Source: JBKJVQ01 sp046717125
GTDB lineage: Bacteria > Pseudomonadota > Alphaproteobacteria > Rhizobiales > Methyloligellaceae
Length of the DNA stretch: 8,888 nt
Direction: 5' to 3'
Assembly (NCBI GenBank): GCA_046717125.1
Contig: JBKJVQ010000191.1
Span: 1 to 8,888, forward strand
The notes beneath the pieces are model-generated. The model ran no database searches, was not told the origin of the DNA, and saw nothing but the letters and a program-made list of their open reading frames with translations. Shown in pieces: positions 1 through 6,105 of the stretch (position 1 is the stretch's first letter; every line of letters begins with the position of its first letter). The translations under genes and the position numbers were made by a program.

Positions 1-1167
1 GGACTTGATCGATACGGCGAAGCCCTGACCGAGAGCCGCTCGCAGCGCAGGCGCAAGCCGCTCGCACTGTGCTTTGATATCTTCCGCCGTCCGCGTGAGG
101 CTGCGCAATGTCGGCAGTGTCGCGCGCAGCGTCTCGGGATGCTTGTAGAGCCTGAGGGTCGCTTCCAGCGCCGCCATGCGCATCTTGTCCAGACGGAGCG
201 CGCGCTTCATCGGATGCTTGGCGCATTTCCGAACGAGATCGGCCCGGCCGACGATGAACCCGGCCTGCGGTCCACCGAGCAGCTTATCGCCCGAGAAAGT
301 CACGAGATCAGCGCCATCCGCGACCGCGACCTGCACCGTGCGCTCGCGAGCAAGTCCGTATGCGGAAAGGTCGACCAGCGTGCCGGACCCCAAATCGTCG
401 ATCGCCGGAATCTTCGCGGACCTTCCGATGGCGACCAGCTCCTTGACCGAGACCTCCGCAGTAAAGCCGCGGATCAGATAGTTCGATGTGTGCACCTTGA
501 GCAGCAGCGCGGTCTCGGGGCCGATCGCGCCTTCATAATCGCGAGTGTGCGTGCGGTTGGTGGTTCCGACCTCGACAAGCTTCGTGCCGGCGGCCGCCAT
601 GATGTCGGGCATGCGGAACGAGCCGCCGATCTCGATCAGCTCCCCGCGCGAAACGACCGTCTCGCGCCCGTGAGCGAGAGCGGCAAGGACCAGCAGCACG
701 GCGGCGGCGTTGTTGTTGACGACGCAGGCATCCTCCGCGCCGGTCAGTTCGCAAAGGAGATCGCGGACGATGTCGTCGCGCTCGCCGCGCGCGCCTTTCG
801 CAAGGTCGAACTCGAGCGTGGCGGGATGGCGCATCGCAGTCTCGACGGCCTCGATCGCCGCCTCCGCCATGGTGCTGCGGCCGAGATTGGTGTGCACGAC
901 AGTGCCGGTGAGGTTGAAGACCCGGCGGAGCTTCGGCGTAGCCGAATCCTGCAACGCGCGGGCAGCCGCCTGCGCCACTTCAGACGCCGAAATCTGGGAA
1001 CTCGTCAGCGCATCCGGGGACGCACGCAGGCCATCGAGGACGATTCTTGCTTGTGCGACGAACGCGGTGTGCCCGAACCTGGCTACGGCATTCTGGCCCT
1101 CGCCGCTTCGCAAAACCGCGTCGACAGACGGGAGAAGGCTGCGGCTTCCTGACTGGCGCTTGGACAT
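1..1167 (-). CDS. selA: L-seryl-tRNA(Sec) selenium transferase SelA (C-terminus off the left edge)
   Basis: SelA is the PLP enzyme that converts Ser-tRNA(Sec) to Sec-tRNA(Sec) using selenophosphate, in the cytoplasm. Translating the minus strand gives an open frame of 389 residues with no stop before the window edge. E. coli SelA has about 463 residues, so roughly 70 C-terminal residues are missing. Visible SelA hallmarks are NLTGTVVHTNLGR at residues 86-97, VVNNNAAAVLL at 149-159, and the PLP-lysine motif SGDKLLGGPQAG at 292-303, with Lys295 as the Schiff-base lysine. I chose the ATG at 1167 because a GAG lies four bases upstream and because this numbering puts the lysine where E. coli SelA has it. 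An in-frame ATG at 1188 would add seven residues, and GTGs at 1200 and 1206 are also possible. The gene is divergent from the tlpA-like gene and is not in a selAB operon, because selB lies 2.4 kb away on the other strand. Confidence 0.97.
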   Translation of the reverse strand, partial: MSKRQSGSRSLLPSVDAVLRSGEGQNAVARFGHTAFVAQARIVLDGLRASPDALTSSQISASEVAQAAARALQDSATPKLRRVFNLTGTVVHTNLGRSTMAEAAIEAVETAMRHPATLEFDLAKGARGERDDIVRDLLCELTGAEDACVVNNNAAAVLLVLAALAHGRETVVSRGELIEIGGSFRMPDIMAAAGTKLVEVGTTNRTHTRDYEGAIGPETALLLKVHTSNYLIRGFTAEVSVKELVAIGRSAKIPAIDDLGSGTLVDLSAYGLARERTVQVAVADGADLVTFSGDKLLGGPQAGFIVGRADLVRKCAKHPMKRALRLDKMRMAALEATLRLYKHPETLRATLPTLRSLTRTAEDIKAQCERLAPALRAALGQGFAVSIKS

Positions 1168-1229
1168 GTGTCTCGGCCATCCCGGCATCAGCGTGGGCAC
1201 TGGAAGCACTGCAAATCAGTAGGCTGGCG

Positions 1230-1249
1230 CTGGGTTGCGCGCAACCCAG
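1230..1249. promoter_or_regulatory. 20-bp perfect palindrome between selA and the tlpA-like gene
   Basis: The two halves CTGGGTTGCG and CGCAACCCAG are exact reverse complements with no spacer. Outside them, GGCGCT (1226-1231) and AGCGCC (1251-1256) can extend the pairing imperfectly. The site sits about 60 bases upstream of the selA start and about 90 upstream of the tlpA-like start. It could therefore be an operator for the divergent promoters or a hairpin in a leader transcript. I do not recognise the binding protein. The symmetry is seen; the regulatory role is inferred. Confidence 0.4.
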
Positions 1250-1337
1250 TTAGCGCCTAGCATCGGCCTGTCGTCGGCGCTTGGCGTGGAGGCCCGCCGT
1301 CGAAGTCCATTGAACTTCGACCCGGATTGCCCCGCGC

Positions 1338-1883
1338 ATGCGTATCGTTTCCCTTGTCCCCGCCCCCACCAAAGTCCTGATCCTCGGCGCGCTCGCGATT
1401 TTCGTGGCGGCCCTCACGCCACTCGCGATTGCGCAGGACAAGAAGGAAGCTGCGCCCGCGTCGACCGACACGCTCTGGAAGGCGGCTTTCAAGGATCTGG
1501 ACGGCAAGCCGCAGCCCTTCGAGCAATGGAAGGGCAAGACGATACTCGTCTATTTCTGGGCCACCTGGTGCGCGCCCTGCCACAAGGAAGCGCCGCTCCT
1601 GTCGAAGATCTACGAGGCGAACAAGGACAAGGGCCTCGTCATTGTCGGCGTCGCGCTCGACAACGCGGACAAGGTCCGCGACTTCGTCGCGAAGCATAAT
1701 CTCAAGAATCAGATCGTTTACGCGGGCACCGATGGCATTCAGCTCGGCCGCGATCTCGGCAATTCGCTCGGCGCAATTCCCTTCACCGTCGTGATCGACA
1801 AGGACGGGAAGATCGTCGAGACGCTCAGGGGTGACACGCCGGACGGGAAGATCGAGGCCATTATAGCGCCTCTTCTCGGCTGA
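1338..1883 (+). CDS. TlpA/ResA-like periplasmic thiol:disulfide oxidoreductase
   Basis: This 181-residue thioredoxin-fold protein carries an N-terminal hydrophobic segment (about residues 11-32) that ends in an Ala-Gln junction. That fits a cleaved signal peptide or a membrane anchor, so the catalytic domain is periplasmic. The active site is WCAPC with Cys78 and Cys81, preceded by the family-typical YFWAT. The cis-proline loop is AIPFTVVID with Pro148. These two cysteines are the only ones in the protein. The domain is AhpC/TSA-Redoxin type (TlpA, ResA, CcmG), proteins that reduce specific periplasmic disulfides. The start ATG has no clear Shine-Dalgarno sequence. The next gene begins 52 bases downstream on the same strand and encodes a secreted protein with a predicted selenocysteine, so TlpA acting as its reductant is an attractive inference. 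A general cytochrome-c-maturation or stress role cannot be excluded. Confidence 0.93.
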   Translation: MRIVSLVPAPTKVLILGALAIFVAALTPLAIAQDKKEAAPASTDTLWKAAFKDLDGKPQPFEQWKGKTILVYFWATWCAPCHKEAPLLSKIYEANKDKGLVIVGVALDNADKVRDFVAKHNLKNQIVYAGTDGIQLGRDLGNSLGAIPFTVVIDKDGKIVETLRGDTPDGKIEAIIAPLLG

Positions 1884-1895
1884 CGTTCACGGAGT

Positions 1896-1911
1896 CGGTC
1901 ATCAATGACCG
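1896..1911 (+). repeat. Small hairpin between the tlpA-like and binding-protein genes
   Basis: CGGTCA and TGACCG pair around a four-base TCAA loop, just after the tlpA-like stop codon. No T-run follows, so this is at most a weak or partial terminator, or an mRNA-processing or stability hairpin that separates expression of the two genes. Confidence 0.3.
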
Positions 1912-1925
1912 GCTTCTGCACTAGT

Positions 1926-1930
1926 GGAGG
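1926..1930 (+). promoter_or_regulatory. Ribosome binding site of the selenoprotein gene
   Basis: GGAGG sits five bases before the ATG at 1936. It fixes that ATG as the start in preference to the in-frame GTG at 1924, which overlaps the Shine-Dalgarno itself. It is the best ribosome-binding site in the window. Confidence 0.8.
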
Positions 1931-1935
1931 AAAGA

Positions 1936-3495
1936 ATGAGCATCAGAGGTTGGACCACTGCAGGTCCACCAGGGTTCAAGACGGCGCTGCTCGCGTCCGC
2001 CTTTGCCTTGGGGCTTGCAGCTTCGGCTCCGCCGGCGTCCGCCGCCGAGTGGGGACCGGAGAATACGGTGACGATCGTCGACCCATCGCCGGTCAACTGG
2101 CTGTCGATCACCTGGAACACGATGGAAGAGCTGCTTCGTGTCGACCATGAAGGCAACCCGCAGCCGGCGCTCGCGGAAAGCTGGAAGTGGATCGACGACA
2201 ACACACTCGAATTCAAGCTTCGGGAAGGCGTGACCTTCCAGGATGGCGAGAAGTTCGATGCCAAGGTCTTCCGAAAGTCGTTCGACGAAGTGCAGAAATG
2301 GGAGAACCCGCATCCGCCGGGCGCTTTCCTGAACTTCGACAAGAACACCAAGCTTGAGATCGTGGACGATTACACGGTGCGGTTCGTCTTCCCCAAGACG
2401 GATGGCGCTGCCCTGATGAAGTTCCGCGGAATGCATGTCGGATCGTCCGCATTCTGGGAACAGCTCGCCTTCGTCGACAAAGAGACGAAGACCGCCGAAG
2501 GCCATTGGTGAGTCATCGACGCTGCCGGTCCGTGGGGGACTGGTCCGTGGATACTCAAAAGTGGTGTTTCGCAACTGGCGAAGCGGTCTCCTGAAGTCAT
2601 TCTGGAGCCCAATCCCAGCTATTGGAACGAAGACCGCAAACCGACGGTCCGCATCGTGTTCGACAACATCATGTCGCAGGACGATGCGATCAAGGCGGTC
2701 GCCAGCGGCGACGGCAAGATCGATATCGTGACGATGCTGTCTCCGGCTGCCGCAAAGGCATTCGATAGCGACAAGGCTAAAATCGTTCCGGGCAAGGCCA
2801 AGACCGTGATGGTCGGCGTGTTCAACCAGAACAAGGCGGACTCGCCCTGGAAGGACCAAGCCGTCCGCAAGGCGATGAACATGGCCATCGACAAGGAGGC
2901 CGTGGTCAAGGATGGGCTGCAAGGTTACGGCACGGTGCTCGCCGGCATGATCCAGCCGGACCGCTTCGGCGCCGTGGACGGACTGAAGCCCTACGCGTTC
3001 GAGCCGGACAAGGCCAAGGAGGCGCTCTCCAAGGCCGGCGTCAAGACCGTCAAGATCGTCGGTGCCGCCGGCGACAAGGCTGTGATCGACTCGATGACGA
3101 AGAGCCTCGAGCAGGTGGGCGTCAAGGTCGTGCCCGATCTGACAGGCAAGCCTGCTGACGACTGGGACATCAAGATCGTGTCGCACTTCAACTGGTCGCC
3201 GCATTTCCCGGCGGGCGTCGTGTTCCGCGAATTCTTCGGCAAGAGTGGCGGTTTCCGCGCCATGCCGGAGGATCCAAAGTTCGACGCGTTGTACGACAAG
3301 ATCCTGAGTCAGACCGATCCGGCCGAGCAGGAGAAGACGACCCAGGAAATGGAGCAGTACGAATACGACCAGGCCAATGTCATCTTCATGGCTTCGCCCT
3401 GGACGCTCACCGCAGTGAGCAACCGGGTCAAGTTCGTGCCGTACGATACCTGGATGCTCGAACTCGCCGAAACAAAGATCGCGAAGAAAGAGTAG
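1936..3495 (+). CDS. Selenocysteine-containing ABC transporter substrate-binding protein (SBP_bac_5 family), in-frame UGA at codon 192
   Basis: Periplasmic substrate-binding protein of the DppA/OppA/NikA family, which captures peptides, nickel or related ligands for an ABC importer. It has 519 residues, normal for the family, if TGA 2509-2511 is read as Sec192. A Sec signal peptide is visible (basic start, hydrophobic residues 16-30, PPASA near 32-36, cleavage about 36/37). Typical features follow: ALAESWKW (78-85), LEFKLREGVTFQDG (91-104), then GHW-U-VIDAAGPWGTGP with the family GTGP at 201-204, then LEPNPSYWNED, and a C-terminal lobe with VRKAMNMAIDKEAV. The 48 codons after the TGA (2512-2655) are all sense and carry family sequence, so there is no frameshift. 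The mature protein has no cysteine at all. An ordinary gene call would split it into 1936-2511 and 2656-3495 or label it a pseudogene. No permease or ATPase genes adjoin it. The ligand is unknown. Nonsense mutation or sequencing error is the alternative. Confidence 0.85.
2509..2556 (+). promoter_or_regulatory. Sec UGA codon and predicted bacterial SECIS stem-loop
   Basis: The UGA is at 2509-2511. Downstream RNA can fold as follows: 2510-2513 with 2553-2556 (4 bp); C2514 bulged; 2515-2517 with 2550-2552; G2518-G2549 mismatch; 2519-2521 with 2546-2548; a small internal loop (C2522, U2523 against C2545); then an 8-bp upper stem, 2524-2531 with 2537-2544, containing two G-U pairs. The apical loop is GUGGG (2532-2536). 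It begins 20 bases after the UGA and starts with G-U, the type of loop SelB winged-helix domains recognise in E. coli fdhF. I checked the pairing by hand and did not compute a folding energy. The hairpin lies wholly within coding sequence, as bacterial SECIS elements do. Confidence 0.8.
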
Positions 3496-3505
3496 TGCGA
3501 CGACC

Positions 3506-3531
3506 CCTCTCCCCGCTCTGGGGGGGAGAGG
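3506..3531 (+). terminator. G+C-rich hairpin after the selenoprotein gene, probable terminator
   Basis: CCTCTCCCC (3506-3514) pairs perfectly with GGGGAGAGG (3523-3531) around an eight-base loop, starting ten bases after the stop codon. Only a short run of three T follows, so termination may be partial. Similar CCTCTCCCC/GGGGAGAGG palindromes recur between genes in rhizobial genomes, so this may also be a dispersed repeat. It probably separates the selenoprotein transcript from selB. Confidence 0.55.
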
Positions 3532-3560
3532 ACTTTCGACCTGGACGCAGAATAAGGCCT

Positions 3561-3598
3561 CCGAAAACCGCTTCACACGTTTCGGCGTGATGCTCTAG
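3561..3598 (+). repeat. Rhizobial-type dispersed intergenic repeat
   Basis: CCGAAA (3561-3566) and TTTCGG (3580-3585) form an inverted repeat around ACCGCTTCACACG, followed by a GTGATGCTCTAG tail. From memory, this resembles a short palindromic element scattered through Rhizobiales intergenic regions, typically an ACCGCTTCACACTTTTCGG core followed by ATCATGCTCTAG. It ends just upstream of selB. No function is claimed. Confidence 0.45.
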
Positions 3599-3609
3599 CA
3601 ATATCGCCC

Positions 3610-5550
3610 ATGATCGTCGGAACCGCCGGACACATCGACCATGGCAAGACGACGATCCTCAAGGCGCTGACCGGCACCGACGCCGACCGCCTGCCGGAAG
3701 AGAAGGCGCGCGGGATCACGGTCGATCTCGGCTTCGCCTACCAGCACTTTCCCGATCAGCCTTCGATCAGCTTCCTTGACGTTCCCGGCCACGAGAAGCT
3801 GGTGCACAACATGCTGGCGGGCGCGATCGGCATCGATTTCGTCGTGCTCGTGGTCGCGGCCGATGACGGACCGATGCCGCAAACGCGCGAGCATCTGGCG
3901 ATTCTGGACCTCGTCGGCGTTTCCCAAGGTGTGGTCGCGCTGACCAAGACCGACCGCGTGGGCGCAGCGCGCGTGCGCGAGGTCGAGGCGGCCATACGCC
4001 CCTTGCTCGCCCCAACGACGCTTGCGGACGCGGTGATCATCCCCTGCTCCGCCGAGACCGGCGAAGGCATCGAAGCGCTAGCCGCGATGTTGAAGCAGGC
4101 GGCGGGAACCGTTTCGGTGCGGCCCGGACAGAGGCGATTCCGTCTCGCAGTCGACCGCGTATTCAGCCTGACCGGCGTCGGGCTGATCGTCACCGGCACG
4201 GTTTATGCCGGCACCGTCAAGGCGGGCGACGTTCTGCTCCATTCGCCTTCGGGACTCGAGGTGCGCGTGCGCGGCATCAGGAGCGAGAACCGTTCGGCGG
4301 AGATCGGTACGGCCGGCCAGCGCTGCGCCCTCAACCTGACCGGACGGCGCGTGGAAAAAGACGCGATCGCGCGTGGCGACTGGATCGTTGCGCCAGAAAT
4401 TCATGCGCCCACGGAGCGTTTCGATGTCCGCCTGCGTCTCCAGCCGCACCAAGCGCGGGAGCTGAAGCACTGGACGCGCCTCCATGTGCATCTCGGCGCG
4501 AGCGATGTCACCGGGCGCGTCGCGCTGCTGGAGGACAAGGCGCTGGAGCCCGGCGCGACTGCGCTGGCGCAGCTCGTCCTCGACCAGAAAATCAACGCGC
4601 TGACAAGCGACCGCTTCATCATCCGCGACCAGTCCGCGACGCGGACGATGGGCGGCGGCCGCGTGCTTGATCCCTGGCCGCCAAGGCGCGGCGCGCGCAA
4701 GCCCGAGCGCCTGCGCTATCTAAACGCCATGGACAGAGGCAGCGCAGGAGACGCGCTTGACGCCCTCGTCAATGCGCCTGATGAGGGCGCAGATCGCATC
4801 GTTGACCTCACGCATTTCAGGCGTGCCTGGAACCTCACCGGCGAGGCGGCCGACGCGCTGTTCTCCGGAAGCAATGTCGTTGCCGTCGAAGCAGGCAACA
4901 CGGTCGTCGGCATGGCGCGGCAGCGATGGGCTGCGCTCAAGGACGAGATCGTCGCCGTGATCGAGGACCACCAGCGCATCCATCCCGACAGTCCGGGGGC
5001 GCGCGCTGACGACATCATGCGCGCGTTCAGGGCCCCGGCCCTCAAAGCCACCGTGCGCCACGTGCTGCGCGAGCTGACCGACGCCGGCATCGTGCTGCGC
5101 TTCGGGCAGCTGTTTCATCTGCCCGGCCACGAGATCAAATTGCAGCAGGCGGAGGAGCTGATCTGGGAGGAAGCGCGTGGCATCATGGCGGCGGCGGCGT
5201 TCGACCAACCCCGCGTCACCGCGCTCGCCGAGACGCTCGGTCTGGCGCCCGAAGAGCTGCAGCCCGTGCTGAACAAGCTGAGCCGCATCGGCTGGCTGGA
5301 GCGTGTGTCGAAGGCCTATTTCATGTTGCCCGAGACGTTAGGCAGGCTGGCCTCGGAAGCGGAGCGAGTCGCGGCATCCCATCCGCAGAAGCTGCTCACG
5401 GTCGGGAATTTTCGTGAGGCGACCGGCGTTAACCGCCATATGGCGCATCCCGTGCTGGAATATTTCGATCGCGCGGGCTTCACGCGCAGGGTGAAGGCCG
5501 GCCGTGTGTTGAGAGCAGCATGGGTCGATATTGCCGGCCGCGCGCTGTGA
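3610..5550 (+). CDS. selB: Selenocysteine-specific translation elongation factor SelB
   Basis: SelB is the GTPase that carries Sec-tRNA(Sec) to the ribosome and recognises the SECIS hairpin behind an in-frame UGA. At 646 residues it is close to the E. coli protein (about 614). The GTPase domain starts at once with GTAGHIDHGKTT (residues 4-15), then RGITVDLGFAY (34-44), DVPGHEKLVHNM (57-68) and TKTD (112-115) as the NKxD equivalent. EF-Tu-like beta domains follow (VDRVFSLTGVGLIVTGTV near 181-198). The C-terminal half is mostly helical and fits the tandem winged-helix domains that bind SECIS RNA. The ATG at 3610 lacks a clear Shine-Dalgarno, but the GTPase motif leaves little room for another start. 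The gene stands alone, 114 bases after the selenoprotein gene and convergent with a broken regulator gene. Its presence beside an in-frame UGA is key support for recoding. Confidence 0.98.
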   Translation: MIVGTAGHIDHGKTTILKALTGTDADRLPEEKARGITVDLGFAYQHFPDQPSISFLDVPGHEKLVHNMLAGAIGIDFVVLVVAADDGPMPQTREHLAILDLVGVSQGVVALTKTDRVGAARVREVEAAIRPLLAPTTLADAVIIPCSAETGEGIEALAAMLKQAAGTVSVRPGQRRFRLAVDRVFSLTGVGLIVTGTVYAGTVKAGDVLLHSPSGLEVRVRGIRSENRSAEIGTAGQRCALNLTGRRVEKDAIARGDWIVAPEIHAPTERFDVRLRLQPHQARELKHWTRLHVHLGASDVTGRVALLEDKALEPGATALAQLVLDQKINALTSDRFIIRDQSATRTMGGGRVLDPWPPRRGARKPERLRYLNAMDRGSAGDALDALVNAPDEGADRIVDLTHFRRAWNLTGEAADALFSGSNVVAVEAGNTVVGMARQRWAALKDEIVAVIEDHQRIHPDSPGARADDIMRAFRAPALKATVRHVLRELTDAGIVLRFGQLFHLPGHEIKLQQAEELIWEEARGIMAAAAFDQPRVTALAETLGLAPEELQPVLNKLSRIGWLERVSKAYFMLPETLGRLASEAERVAASHPQKLLTVGNFREATGVNRHMAHPVLEYFDRAGFTRRVKAGRVLRAAWVDIAGRAL

Positions 5551-5565
5551 GGGCGGCCCGGGACC

Positions 5566-6060
5566 CTATCCCGCGCGTTTGCGCGGCGTCTGCCGATCTG
5601 CGTCCGGCTCGGCCTCGCCCGAGAGCGTGTCGATGATCTGCATGATGTCGGTGCGCAGGCGCGCGATTTCCGTCTCGGTCGCCTTCAGGCGGCAGACAAT
5701 ATGATCGCGCGCGCCCATCGCCCCTTGCTGCAGCTTGCGGCCGCGCGCGGTGAGGCGGATTTCGACCTCGCGTCCGTCCTGCCGCGACTGGCCGAGCTTT
5801 CGTACAAGGTCGGCGGCTTCGAGCCGCCGCACCACCGGCGTCAGCGTGCCGCTGTCGAGCTGCAGGCGTTCGCCGATTTCGGTGAGAGTCAGTCCGTCAT
5901 CCTCCCAGAGAACGATCATGACGAGATATTACGGGTAGGTCAGGCCGAGCGGCCCGAGCTTCTTGCCATAGGCTTTGATGATCGCCCGCGTTGCGGCGTA
6001 GAGCGCGAAACAGAGCTGCCTGTTGAGATGGAGAAGCTCGTAGGAGATTTTGTCGTTCAA
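5566..6060 (-). pseudogene. MarR-family regulator, OhrR-like, interrupted by an in-frame TAA
   Basis: OhrR-type MarR regulators are dimeric winged-helix repressors that sense organic peroxides through a reactive N-terminal cysteine. Reading from TTG at 6060, with a strong GGAGAGG four bases upstream, gives LNRQLCFALYAATRA (Cys17 in the OhrR sensing position) and then LGLTYP. A TAA follows at 5931-5929 (codon 44), and the same frame continues YLVMIVLWEDDGLT, ERLQLDSGTLTPVVRRLEAA and REVEIRLTARG. Family members usually read YPQYLVM here, so a CAA-to-TAA change is the simple explanation. Intact, it would be 164 residues. Restart at the ATG at 5919 would yield 117 residues without the cysteine or the first dimerisation helices, and has no ribosome-binding site. 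The C-terminal tail is charged and G+C-rich. The gene is convergent with selB and divergent from the cytochrome gene. A sequencing error is possible. Confidence 0.8.
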
Positions 6061-6092
6061 AGCGCCTCTCCGAGCCGGAGTCGAAGACGTCA

Positions 6093-6104
6093 GTGTAGGT
6101 ACAC
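6093..6104. promoter_or_regulatory. Short inverted repeat between the regulator and cytochrome genes
   Basis: GTGTA-GG-TACAC, five-base arms with a two-base spacer, lies in the 45-base gap between the divergent regulator start (6060) and cytochrome start (6106). Its placement suits an operator, but it is short, and it does not match the TACAATT-type OhrR operator I know. Weak call. Confidence 0.2.
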
Positions 6105-6105
6105 G

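Noticed and set aside
139..1152. Long plus-strand frame of 337 codons
   Set aside because: It is antisense to selA, whose conserved motifs are unmistakable on the minus strand; the plus-strand product is Arg/Asp-rich with no family features.
1936..2655. Binding-protein gene as two genes, a frameshifted gene or a plain pseudogene
   Set aside because: The two halves are in exactly the same frame, all 48 codons after the TGA are sense and carry family sequence, and the SECIS-like hairpin plus selA/selB give a better explanation. A point sequencing error remains the residual alternative.
1921..3576. Minus-strand frame of 551 codons
   Set aside because: It is antisense to the binding-protein gene. 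Its openness follows from high G+C codon bias, and the product (His/Arg/Leu-rich) resembles no family. It also happens to span the TGA, which might mislead an annotator.
5571..5586. CCGCGC-GTTT-GCGCGG hairpin as a selB terminator
   Set aside because: It lies inside the last codons of the convergent regulator gene, has no T-run, and such G+C palindromes arise easily in this base composition.
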